Assembly: GCA_963930775.1 (NCBI GenBank)
Contig: OZ005699.1
Coordinates: 3,741,501 to 3,805,500, forward strand
Length of the DNA stretch: 64,000 nt
Reading direction: 5' to 3'
Source of the DNA: Cliona cf. orientalis
Lineage: Eukaryota; Porifera; Demospongiae; Clionaida; Clionaidae
Position 1 is the first letter of the stretch. Every line of letters starts with the position of its first letter. A program made the translations under genes and the position numbers. The notes beneath the pieces are model-generated. The model made no database searches and was not told where the DNA came from. It saw only the letters and a program-made list of their open reading frames with translations. Below, one piece after another: positions 23,385-34,582 of this stretch.

Positions 23385-24157
23385 CTAATAGCCACTATTA
23401 AGGTACCATTAAATTACGTGGGCGTGAGCGTGAGGAACGAATCGTGAGGGGGCGTGGCCGAAGAGGCCATACGAGTGCTTTTGATCGAAGGTGGGCGTGT
23501 CGAGAATCGGCCAGGGATGATTATGCGCGTGTAATTAGCGACCGGAAGTGGCCCCTAAAGAAAAGACCGGTAATTGCCCACATCAAAGCAAGATCAAAGC
23601 ATTCTTTTTTAACTATTAACCGCAACGACTTATTACACACTAAGTAGAAAAAAAAAGAATTTAAAGTAAAGTAATATTTGAGACTCTGGGAAAACATTCA
23701 CGACAAATAATTGATATGAGCATGCAGAATAGGTCTTAACTAGAAGTTTCTAGTAGGAAGCGAAATTTTGATTCACACCTTAGAATTAAAATTACAGCCC
23801 TTTAAAGTTTTCCTATAAATTAAATATGTGACCGTCCACAAGAAAACCATGCATATAATGCGCTGGATATCAATCTGAGATACAAGCCAAAATAGTTACC
23901 TATGGTGATAACTATCGTTCACTTAACTAACTATACTCGAAAACCACGGAAATCTAGAAATTGTCCTATTTCTAGAAATAATAAAACCGTATGAGTCAAA
24001 CGTTTCCAGAAACTGTTTCAGAAACCATGACGTCCGTGACTACTGATAGCAGCGCGCGGCCTGGCCTTGGCCCTTGCATGCTCCGCCCCCGCCCTCCCCC
24101 TCCCGTGCGTGCTGCCTAGCGCCTGGGCACGAGATCGAGACTGACCAGGCTGCTGTC

Positions 24158-27100
24158 ATGGCCGAGATACGGTGGGATGATGATGATGATGGTGACATCG
24201 CTGGAAGCGTGGAGCTCGAAGATCAAACTATGGAAGAGGAAGATGAGCCTACTGAGTGAGTCTGTACAATACTGTCAGTAACACTAGCTCGGAGACTGAC
24301 CACCGCACCCTACTCAAGTACTGATATTTACTATATACTGAGTGATTCTTCCCGGTGGCAGGCAGTCTCTGGCTCACACATTAATAAACTATTGGTAGTA
24401 CAGGCTCAGTGAATTGTGATATTTAGTCCGACAGACTGGCAGAGCAGCCAGGAGTAACTTCGTTGCCAGGCCCTTTGACGGGGAGGAGAAAGGCCTGGTC
24501 CGGTACCTATTGCACGTGCATGTGCCTACTACCCCAAGAAAATTTAAACCTGGGGTGTCTCAAACGACTGACAGTGTACGTTTCCACCCCCCCCCCCTTC
24601 TCCAGCGGCCTAGGGTACTATACATCGATATGACAATAATATAACTATAGGTATGAATATTGGCACTAGTATTAGCTATTTGATTAGCAGCCACTTGAGG
24701 TGTGGTCCTAAACATAGTAAAAAGGACGTTTACGACATTTTACTATACAGCATGATGTTAATTGTCACATCGTAACCAGATCCTTCCTCTCTTAATTGTG
24801 GTCCTAAACATAGTAAACAGGACATTCACTATGACATTATACAGCATGATGTTAATTATCACATCGTTACCAGTCCCTTTCTCTCTAATTAATTGTGAAG
24901 GGGATGCATGGTACCTTGATTAGCCCAGAAATGGGCCTGAATACTCGTGGCTACTCAAATTAACTTTTATATCTACCCTTTGTACAATAAATACAGCATG
25001 AATCACAGAGTGCAGGCTGCTGACCATGGACATTCAACTGTCTTTGACCTTAGAAGCAAACGGTGGCATGAACAGCAGGCTAGTTCAAGGCTGTCTTTTG
25101 GAAATGAGGTATATTGTATGGCGGCTAATTTGAAATCTTTTTTTACAATAATTATTATGATTTATATCAAGGTTCAAGCAGCGCTAGATAATGCACCTAA
25201 GTTAGTGGCATCTCGGCTTGCACCAAGAACCAAGAAACTTTATAATGAGGTATAGCTATAATAATAATTATAATAGTAGATATATAGCTAGCTATAATGC
25301 TTGCTGGGGGTATATGCTTATAAATAACTATAATTTTAATTAGGGGAAGAGTTCCTCTTGTCCTTGCTATATTTGAACTTTCAATTTTATACAGAAATAT
25401 CAACTGCTAGTGAATTTTGCAGCAACTATGGACCCTCCAGTGATAGTTAATATTGAACATGAGCCTGCACCACCTCAAGTGATCATTGCATTTTTTAGTG
25501 AGTGATTTAATTGCATAAATCCTCGTAATGATGATAATTATGTAGCTGCATGCATGCATGCACATGTACTCGGCGCTTGAAAGTGCTATACATGTCAGTG
25601 TAGCTGCATTGTGAGAGAATGTTTATTGCATTTTGCTATCATAGCACACAACTTATAGCTAGTATACAAGAAAGCTTGTGTCCTAGCTTTGGACATCTGA
25701 TCACTCATTGTAGAAAATTAATGTATATATATACTATTACGTGTTATAGGAGCAATGTCATATGGTAAGATGATTGAGGTGAAAGACAAACATGGAGTTC
25801 CAATCAAGACTAGTAATGGAACATCTCGTGTGGGTAGAGGATGGGGATACGACACATTCCGGTCATCATTTCATGCACTTAAAACTGTGCATAGAATATT
25901 CTACGGTGATGTTTGCTATGAAGTTATAAATGGCAAGGCGATAGGAAACCCATTGATGTGCGCTGAAGTTATTGTATCCTCATTTAATTTATGCATTACA
26001 CACTCAATGACATGGAGTTATATCATGCACTATTTCTTTAACATTGTTTGTCTATGGTAGGAAGTTTATCACTCAATTTTACGTGGACTTACCCGGCAAG
26101 ATTTCTGTTCTAGCCATGGGAGAGAAGTTGTTTTGCCTGAGTCAGGTTCTCTGTCTCTGACTTAATAAACATCAATCAGTATGTGATGCACCATGCATCA
26201 GAAGAAAATGTTAGAAATTGGGCGTATATTCTTCTATCAATTGGGCTCTTTTTGCGGCAAGATGAAGCAGCAAATCTGGTTCTCAGTGACATTTCATTGG
26301 CTAGAAATCCCTCTACAGAGAGACCTCTCCTAACAGATGATGGCCTGCCACATTGTTTGGTTGTTATGATTATCCATGACAAAACTAACAAAGATGGTCC
26401 AGGTATGAAGTTTTGTCGTCATGGAATTCTGTTGTTGTTATAATATAATAAATTGAAGAGCATATAGCTGTGTAATTAATATTATTATCATTGATTGTTT
26501 CTACAATATTATATTGCAGGAAGGCAACTCTATTTGAGAAGGAATGAGAAGAATCGTGGTCTTTGTCCAGTGATAGCAATAATGATGTGGTTGTCCATTC
26601 TAAGGTATAATTTTGATTATTATTTGTTTCAGCATTTATATATTATGAATTGAAATCATTACAGGGAAAAGTATCATTATCGACAAGGATATGTGTTCAC
26701 TTCAATAAGAAGGGGTCAGTTAGGCTGTAAGCTCTCTGCACCTCATTATTTACAAATTGTGAAGAATTTGGCGAAAGGTTAGTTTGATATTGTATGCTAG
26801 TTATATTATAATAGATTCATGCAAATTGAATCATGCTGTTACCGTGTTAATTATTATAATGCTTGCAGGTGCAGGATTACCTCATTGGAATGAGTATGGT
26901 ACTCATAGCATGAGGCACTCTGCTGCATACTTTGCATCATGGATAGGCATTCCCCCTGAGACCATCCGTGTAAGCTATTATACAACTTTGTTGCAGAATC
27001 ATCATGAACATTAACTATTATAGCCATGTTTATGATATATAATATTATTTATACTACATGCAGATACTGGGACGGTGGAATTCTACTGTATACTTCACTT

Positions 27101-27216
27101 ACGTGAAATCTGCAGATAAAGATAAAAGAGATTGGATGAGTCTGAATGTGGAGAATGCAGGTGATCCTGTTGAACAAAACATGGACATATTTGGTTCAGC
27201 TAGAACCAGCCATTAA
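24158..27216 (+). CDS. Tyrosine recombinase (Crypton/DIRS-type), 11 exons, 449 aa
   Basis: The exons are 24158-24255, 24997-25108, 25172-25249, 25395-25497, 25750-25967, 26061-26126, 26180-26402, 26520-26604, 26665-26777, 26869-26969 and 27064-27216. All borders are GT..AG and one frame runs throughout. The first exon (acidic, MAEIRWDDDDDGD) is the least certain, and Met at 24998 is an alternative start. A core-binding region is suggested by RLAPRTKKLYNEKYQLLVNF. The catalytic domain shows Arg251 (GLFLRQDEAANL), His378-x2-Arg381 (THSMRHSAAYF), and Trp404 with Tyr412 (LGRWNSTVYFTYVK). This is the R...HxxR...W...Y set of phage-integrase-like recombinases, and the GRW.S..Y..Y form resembles DIRS and Crypton enzymes. 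The expected reaction is breakage and rejoining of DNA through a 3-prime phosphotyrosine. No reverse transcriptase accompanies it, which favours a Crypton-like DNA element. No disabling mutation is seen. Confidence 0.8.
24702..24880. repeat. Tandem duplication in the first intron of the recombinase gene
   Basis: Two copies of about 85 bases (gtggtcctaaacatagtaaa ... cagcatgatgttaatt ... cacatcgtaaccag) lie head to tail, with small differences. Confidence 0.85.
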
Positions 27217-28073
27217 CTGTCAGTGATGTGCATATCAGACACTCTTATACATTCGTGACAAACCTTGTCTTCTTGTTTTCATCATGATATTGCTGTACAG
27301 TAACTTGGTTGTTATTATGACCATGCGTATGCATGCACATTATGATACATGCACGATCGATTCATAAAACACAGTAATATCAAATTTTACAGTATTAGAT
27401 TATGTATTATATATTATAATAAGCATGAGCTGAGGATCAGTACACAAACTCTGAATAGTCATTCCACATACTTTCCTTATTGCCAGAAAAGGGGGTTATT
27501 GTGAGGGTAATTCTCTGTGCAATGATTCACAGTCAAAGTTTACGTGCACCGTCTGTCAAAGAGTAGTGTACCAGCTTTGACATCGCTCCTATTATAAATA
27601 GCGTGATTGTAAAGCATTGACACAATTTCTAATGAAGTGCCTTCTCCTGTACGATTGCACACATGCTTAATACATTAACCTACTACCTCGGCGAGGAAAA
27701 CACGTATTCTACCGCCATCAAATTTTATTTTTCTAATGAAGTGCCTTCTCCTGTGCGATTGCACACATGCTTAATACATTAACCTAATACCTATACAAGG
27801 AAAATACGTACTCTTACTGCCATCAAATTTTATTATTAAAAGTTGAATAGAGTATAGATTAAGCCTGCGGTATCATTATTATTTCCTTGATAACCCAAAT
27901 TTATATAATATTATAGCTAGCTATGGGACTATAATGGAGGCTAATTATCATAATAATTATCATTATTATAGTTTCTTATGGTAGGCGGAGCTGATAATAT
28001 TATGGTAGTCTACCATTAGCGCATGCGCACTGCCACTCGCAGCGCGGGCTCACCCGGTCAACGTGAAAATAAT
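27217..28073. other. Spacer between recombinase gene and the next gene
   Basis: No exon seen. It contains the tandem duplication at 27626-27836 and, just before the next ATG, a GC-rich stretch (gcgcatgcgcactgccactc) typical of a promoter-proximal region. Confidence 0.5.
27626..27836. repeat. Tandem duplication, unit about 105 bp
   Basis: tttctaatgaagtgccttct, then cctgt(a/g)cgattgcacacatgc, through gccatcaaattttatt, is present twice in direct order. It lies about 400 bases downstream of the recombinase stop codon. Confidence 0.9.
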
Positions 28074-31000
28074 ATGCCTGTAAGAAGACCAAGAAGGAAA
28101 GGGGCAAGCGGACCGAAGACGAAGAAAGCTAAAGTGGTAAGTTAAAGACACGTTCGGTGAGCGTTATATAGAGTTGGACTCTGGCAGTATCTAACTCGGA
28201 ACGCAGTTAGTTATCTTAGTTACGTACCTATTCTGTGCCGTATCATGGTTGCATGTTAGCTACTAGTGAATACTCTTTCTTTTTGTAGCTATATGAAAAT
28301 ATAGGGTGTGATTCTCTGTATGGTTTGCACAAGTACTCATGGTGGGTTTATATTCTAAATTTAGAATAATAAGCAATCGTGAGCCTTTGTACAAACTTTC
28401 AAAAAATATTCAGTACAAAGTTAGGCCACTCCAAATAAATTTCCTGTTTCCCGTCCTGGAAAATACTAATGTAGTATGCGGGCGGGCGGTAAATCCCATT
28501 ATTTATGTAGTAGCAAGACCTACAGGAAACACTTAAACTAATTAATTATCACTCACTTGAGGCAAGGTACTAGCTAGACCCTTTTCCGGGTGTGGATAGA
28601 GTGGGTAGAGGTCGTCAGGCAAAAAAGGGTCGAGCTTGATAGACTATGCGTGTACAAAAGTAAATGCGGATATAGCATACATGCAAAAGTACTAATAATG
28701 GAAAATTTCGTGATATGCCAGAAAAGGATGCGGGCGGTGGACGGGAAACAGGAAATTTATTTGGAGTGGCCTTATGGGATATTTGCTGTTTGAGCTCATT
28801 GACATTATTGCTCTATTTAATAAGTAGTATACCTATTAGCCATGTTATCTGCAAAAGGGTCACTGTTGTCATAATTTGTATAGCTGCACACTGATTAGCA
28901 ATAATTGCATGCACACTCTAGGTGTGTTTATAATAGAATACTAGCCAATCGTGAGCCCTGTTAGCAGTTAATTTTACATTACATTTAACATTCCCAATAC
29001 ACATGCACGAAGGAGGAGCTGGTCAGGATCCTCTTTGCAGTTTGCATATGCACCTACTCCTTTGTGGGTCATATGTTTAAAAATAGCTGCTAAGCCCTTG
29101 TACCAACTTAAAAGTGTTCTGTCCTAAAGATGTACCTTTGAGTATACACTAAAAATATATTATATATAGTATCTAATTATTAGCCATATTAATTTTATTA
29201 TTATAGTGTGCACTCTAGTCTTGTATACTCTGAGTCACTTTCACAGTACTAGACTAAGTATAATAATATAGTACCTCCTGAGCCCCTTGTATCACCACAC
29301 TTAGAAATGGCAACTAGACTAAGTGGGATAGCCATACGTTATTAACGTGAAGTGCACTTAACAGTGGATTATATAGTTACTGTATTAAATCATACCATAA
29401 TAATATTAAATATTCTGATAATTAATTAATATTGATAGGGGATATAATATCATTAAAGGGGTAGCTACATTCTCTCTATAGTGTTCACGCATACTCTCAG
29501 TGGGGTTGTATTATATAGTTAGAATAGTATGCAATGTTAAGCCCTTGTACCAACTTTCAAAAAGTGTTTTGTACTAAATAAGTTGCAAACAATGGCCACA
29601 TGCCTAGGAGTGCACTGAAATATTGTATGTATTAATAGTAATTAATTACTAGCCACACACTGTCAGTGGAAATGCTGTTACAGTAGCCACTTATATTAAA
29701 TGCTTCATTCCTTCTAGTTCGCGCTAGTACACTACTATATGTAGTATCCAATCCTAAGCCTTTGTACCAACTTTCAAGAGTATTTTAGTCAAGGGATGAA
29801 GTTGCAGTCTATTCGCAGTTTGCATGCATACTCTGAGTGGCATTGTATGTAGTAGTACACCCTGAGCCCGTGTGTCCCCACCTTTATAACAATAGCAGGT
29901 ATAGTTCACAAACAGATACTATTACAGCATTATAGCATATATCCCATTAATTTTTAATCATAGTACAGTTATTAACCACGTCAATTTGTATTAAAATGAT
30001 TAAAGAGGTATACATTCTGTCTATAGTTTGCACGCATACTCTCGGTGTGGGTATATTATATAAAATAGAATAGTACCCCATCCTGAGTCCTTGTACCAAC
30101 CTTCAGAAACTGGTGAATAAAAAATAAAATAAGGGCCATAAATTATACTTGCCTGTTGTGCTCATTGTATTATTAATTAATTAGAATGATGAGGATAATG
30201 ATAGTAGTATTGAAGCCCCTACTATGGTAACTAAAGCTCAAAGGAAAAGTAAGGTGAGCATAGTTGATAATTATTATTAGGCTGGTATAGCTAAGATAGG
30301 TGTTGTAAATATTGTCAAGTGATTGATAATTTTACTCGAGACTTTCAATCGCCTGCTAACAACACAAGCATAGTTTTGTTGGATTAAATTTATTATTATC
30401 ATGTGTTGATCCAATATGCCTCATTGGTACATTGGAATGTATAGTATGATAACTGATGTTATAGGCTATAGATGACGATACACAAGAACTGACACGTGAA
30501 GAGAGTGAGAAGAGTGGCAGTGAGTCTCCTGCAGTTGAAGATGTCAGTCCAGTACAGAAGGGTAAAGTAAGTGCACTATTTTGGTTTAGTATTGGCTTAC
30601 GTGTCTGACTTATGTACCCATGCATGCATTCATGCAGAAGAAAACAGTCAAGAAGATACAACGAAAGAGAACAGAAACCACTTACTGCACAAATTTACGT
30701 GATGCTATGCGAAACAACCTCCCTTTACGAGTGAATCGAAGAGGAGTAATCTTCAATTCTGATGGTGAAAGGCCCTCTTTTGCAATTGATGAATTGTATC
30801 GAAATCGACGAATAGGACTTTCCTACAAGCAGATCGGAAAGAAACTTGGAATTGATCCGGATCGAGAGAATGTGATTCATGTTTATAAAGCACTACGTGA
30901 AGAAGCAGAAGAAGAATTACCATCAATTGAAGATATAGATGCTCCATCCAAGGTGACTCCACCCACTCCACTCTGGTATTTGTTCGATTCAGAGTTGGAA

Positions 31001-31732
31001 GCCATTGCACAGACCGCATTGCCAAATCCTGTTGATATAAAAAATGTGAAGCCTCAGCTAAAGCTCTTTGAACGGCTTGGCACTCATGCTGGATATTCAC
31101 TTTCTATCTTTATGCAAGTAGGTGATGTGCTTCTAGAAGAACTAAAACGGTCCCTAAACTGCAACCCAGGATCCCCAGTCCAGAAACTTAATATCTGGAC
31201 AAACAAACTTCCTATAGCTCTATTGACCAAATCATGGGAAATTCAGCGTAGTGTAGCTGAAGCTGCATATATGATGTCCAGCTATTGGGCACCTGACCAG
31301 GGAACATGCAAATGTGGTGCCATTCTCACTCTACGGTTTGGCTGGAAGGTATCGCCAATATCATATCCCTCCTTCTTTTGGGGATGTGCTGCGTTTGATC
31401 GACGTGATATTGGAAAACATGATCAGGCGAAACCACACCGTGCTACACTGTGGGAAGTAATTAGCCGATCATTGCATGCTATGACTGACAAGGAAATAGA
31501 GGTGCTGAGGGAGAAGCTAACGACACTTGGTCAGACATGGATGGAAAGGAATGAGGAACAAGATAGTCCTCAATTAGTGGCCGATTTACAACATGCAACT
31601 GACCGGTATGGTGGTCCAAAGAACATGATCCCATATAAGAGTCAATCCCATGTTGCAAAACAACTTGAGATCATGCAAAAGAAAATTAATGAACACATGG
31701 ATTCAAACAAAGAACAAGAGAAAGATTCTTAA
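28074..31732 (+). CDS. Unrecognised basic protein with zinc-ribbon-like motif, 442 aa
   Basis: The exons are 28074-28136, 30185-30253, 30465-30566 and 30638-31732, all joined in phase 0. The first intron is about 2 kb and carries a MITE and a repeat series. The N-terminus is very basic (MPVRRPRRKGASGPKTKKAK), followed by an acidic/serine stretch (residues 22-78) and a second basic patch (KKTVKKIQRKRTE). Around residues 130-165, FAIDELYRNRRIGLSYKQIG could form a helix-turn-helix. About residue 287 onward reads TCKCGAILTLRFGW, then FFWGCAAF. This resembles GRF or topoisomerase-type zinc ribbons, but only three of four cysteines are evident. The C-terminus is helical and charged. Position and strand suggest it is a partner of the recombinase, perhaps the DNA-binding component. 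That is inference only; I do not recognise the family. Confidence 0.65.
28330..30115. repeat. Intronic series of a roughly 90-base motif
   Basis: The elements gcatactct(c/g)agtg, then ttagaatagtatgcaat, then gagcccttgtaccaacttt, recur in variable form at about 28330, 28915, 29045, 29215, 29485, 29740, 29820 and 30030. A further copy, interrupted by a MITE, lies at about 32060-32600. The spacing is irregular. The series lies almost entirely within intron 1 of the 442-residue gene. Confidence 0.75.
28424..28771. mobile_element. PIF/Harbinger-like MITE with TTA duplication
   Basis: GGCCACTCCAAATAAATTTC at the left end is inverted at the right end (GAAATTTATTTGGAGTGGCC). TTA flanks both sides (28421-28423 and 28772-28774). 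The internal sequence is closely shared with 59854-60126. It is inserted in intron 1 of the 442-residue gene. Confidence 0.9.
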
Positions 31733-32113
31733 ACATACTGCGTGCAACTGTTACAACAATGTCCTGGCACTCAAAATCTAATTATGCTCAGTCTATTATT
31801 ACATTAATTTGCTAGACTATATTATTATAAATATGATAGTGTTTCATAACAATTATGCTTATTAAATAAAATTATTGCAAAGCCTGAACCTTGTATCGAT
31901 CGCCATTGCACTTTGCAGAAACGGCAGCTCTTAATGTATAATAGTATTATAATTAATTTTATAGTTCATGAACGGATATCCGAAGTATCCGGCTCGAATA
32001 TATATTATACACAGTAATTATAATAATATTATGATCAAGTGATATAAAATTGATACAGTCTGTCTGCAGTTTGCACACATACTCTCAGTGAGTTAGTATT
32101 CTATTATAATTAT
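31733..32113. other. Downstream region of the 442-residue gene
   Basis: AT-rich. The first 130 bases contain an AATAAA-like signal (taaataaaatta near 31861). No gene seen. Confidence 0.5.
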
Positions 32114-32114
32114 A

Positions 32115-32535
32115 TGTGACAGGATCTGAGAAAAGGGACCATTTCGCGCTATTCCCGAATTTTCATTTTAAAACGCTTATATCTCTGGAACCATAGCAGC
32201 TATGAACTTCAAACCTGGCATGAATATTCTTCAATCATCCAACTACACTCGCTGCAAATCGCGGACCCCGCCCACTTCCGGTGTGGGCGGGGCGAGCGCG
32301 CGCGTCGATCGCGTTCGAAAATCGCCGTTTTATGCCTCACTTTGGCGGCTCACCGCTCGGGACAGGAGGCTTGCTCAGGCTTCTAACGTTGGATCTGTGA
32401 AGTAGAAGGTCCAAACTGCTAATAAACCAAGCCAGAAGCCTAGGGCTCTTGAGGCCTTGAAATGGTGACAGTTTGAAAAATGGCAAAAAAAACGCGTTTA
32501 GCGCGAAATGGTCCCTTTTCTCAGATCCTGTCACA
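32115..32535. mobile_element. MITE with TGTGACAGG inverted ends and TA flanks
   Basis: TGTGACAGGATCTGAGAAAA (32115 on, continuing GGGACCATTTCGCGCT) is exactly inverted at 32500-32535. The arms are 36 bases. TA flanks both ends. The element splits one copy of the intronic gagcccttgtaccaac repeat, so it inserted later. Its ends share TGTGAC, a GAGAAAA core and TA flanks with the 10.6-kb element that contains it. Confidence 0.9.
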
Positions 32536-32621
32536 TAATAATAATATTATGCAATCCTCAGCCCTTGTACCAACTGTCAGAAACTGGTCAATAATATTAT
32601 TATAAATGACCCGCAGAGATA

Positions 32622-33705
32622 TTATCTTGATTGTTTCACTTCTTTATCATAGAGTTGACTGGCAGTAAGCTTGTGAAAATGGGAGATACATGCTTCTGGG
32701 CCTCCTGGATAATCCTTCATAAAGCCATAGAGCTTAAGCCATTTACAGCGTGCTGCTTTGGTGCTTTTATTTCTTTGAAACTCGATAGGAAGTTGGTTGA
32801 ACGGCTTAAGTACTTCATCACCCATCTCCATTTGATTAAAAAATTTTCTAAGGTCAATACCAAGAGTGTTAAAATGCTGTATTACTGCCTGTGATAGAAT
32901 ATCTGTAGACGTGCATTCTTGCTGCACATTACTTGAAGATGCACTGGTTTGTCGTCCTTGATTATCGGAATTGTGTCCAAGACCAGCACTGGTAGTCGTA
33001 GAGGCATTATCACGACAATGCATGTTTGCACAATATCTTTCAAACTGTGCTTTTAGGCTCACAATATCTTCTTCTAATTTATCTATTTGCTGAACAAATC
33101 TTTGCTCCCGTGCCTCCAATTCTTTAATGCGTTCTGTTTTTTCTTGGTTTTCTTTACGCAAATTTTCTAATAATTCCGATTGCTCATTGCAGCTGGTATC
33201 ATCCATTGGCTCTCCTAGGCGGTGAACAACAGTTACAGTTGATGGAGAATCATTGTAGGTCTGCTGCTGGTATGCAAGAGTAGGGGTCATCGGCTGACAG
33301 CCGATAAATGACTCAACAGCTTTTATCAATGAATCTGTGTTGATCCACGTGCCATCAGGGAGCATTTTCCCAATGAATGTTGTGATGGCTTCGTCCAAAT
33401 CTGATCCTACATGATATATATTAATTATTATCAATGATTTAATTTGCAAATGAATGATGAATGATGAATGATGACATACAGCTCAGAACTCTCTCTACTG
33501 TGATCCTGCCCCACCCGGGCCCCCCCCCCCCCCCCCCCCCCCCACCCCACAAGCCAGAGGCCCTTGCGGTATGTATACCTAGTCCATTGCACTGACGCTG
33601 GGCCTGATGATTGTACTCGGTAGCTGATCTATCCTGATCCTGAGTAGCTTCGTTTTCATCGTTTATGGCCGACGCCACATCTCCTTCGTTCGCCTCTGCT
33701 TCCAT
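32622..33705 (-). CDS. Coiled-coil protein of unknown family, two exons, about 304 aa
   Basis: Exon 1 is 33705-33579 and exon 2 is 33406-32622, joined in phase 1 (GT at 33578, AG at 33407). The intron contains a run of 24 C (33520-33543 on the plus strand). The N-terminus is acidic (MEAEANEGDVASAINDENEA). A coiled coil follows in the middle (LLENLRKENQEKTERIKELE to about DIVSLKAQFERYC), then a Ser/Thr-rich linker. The C-terminal block has FQRNKSTKAARCKWLKLYGF and YPGGPEACISHFHKL, which could be a small DNA-binding fold. I do not recognise it. It is transcribed towards the 442-residue gene and is the third gene inside the TGTGACC-ended interval. A role in oligomerisation or end binding for the recombinase is a guess. 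Confidence 0.65.
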
Positions 33706-34582
33706 CTCAGTGTGGATCTATGTAGTTTAATAGATCAAATCAATACGTGCGCGCTAATTTCCTATTGGCTGAAACCGCTTCGAAATGTCACCTGACATCA
33801 GAAACGTGTCTGATTGGTCGAAACGCGGGTTTAACACGCGTTTCTGAGGAAATGTGAACGATTTTCACTTTTTGATATAGATCGATAGAGGAATCATTCT
33901 TCTACACAAATATCTGCTTCGTAGCTTCTAGAACGCTATACTTACCGAGTTATGGCTCGAAGAAGTCAGGCGAGTAGCTACATAGAGCGGCCATGATACG
34001 GAGCCGTTGCCATAGTTGCAGGTAGGCAAACACGGCAGCTGCACAGAAAAAACTCTCCAGCCACTTCTTTCTTCGATTCTGTGTACTAACGATCTTTAGA
34101 ACGCTTGTCTTCTTGTTCTCTTCCATCGAAACGCTGGCTGCTGCTCTCGTTCGAGCGTTTTGGCAGCCAGCTAGCTCATTGACTTGGTGGGCGGGGCCAC
34201 GGATTTACCATAAACGGCGAGTATACGGACTTCCGCGTTCAACGTACGTTGCAACGTTCATTGCAATTTTTTTGCAATACTTGAGTACGGGCGATCCGGG
34301 TATATTTTTGCTCATATCTCCATGACTACACGGGCTAGAGACTTCAAATTTGCTGGAGCAATAGTTCAAAGGTTGTAGTTGGTAATGGTGGCCTTAACTC
34401 AAAAAATTTTTTCAGCGCATTATGCATGGTTTTCTCGTGGACGGTCACATATTATTATGTATGTGCACACAATATCATACATACTCATCAGCAGGAAATG
34501 GTATGCAACAGTGTTTCATTAAGGCTTTGTACATACTAGTACAGGTCCGTGTAAAATGTAATTGCAACCTGTGTGCACATAA
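33706..34582. other. Upstream region of the coiled-coil gene and inner right end
   Basis: No gene seen. 33750-33850 has a CCAAT-like pair in opposite orientation (cctattggctgaaa, gattggtcgaaa) close to the ATG of the minus-strand gene, a plausible promoter. The TGTGACC inverted end lies at 34411-34449. Confidence 0.45.

Larger units (their letters stand above)
23827..34449. mobile_element. Candidate 10.6-kb element with TGTGACC inverted ends, carrying a tyrosine recombinase
   Basis: 23827 onward reads TGTGACCGTCCACAAGAAAA, then CCATGCATATAATGCGCTG. The complement of the sequence ending at 34449 reads TGTGACCGTCCACGAGAAAA, then CCATGCATAATGCGCTG. That is an inverted repeat of about 38 bases with one substitution and one 2-base length difference. 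TA lies just outside both ends (23825-23826 and 34450-34451). The interval contains exactly three predicted genes and nothing else recognisable as host. Caution: the outer tandem units also contain atatgt...gaagccatgcat, so the left repeat might partly descend from such a unit. Confidence 0.55.
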
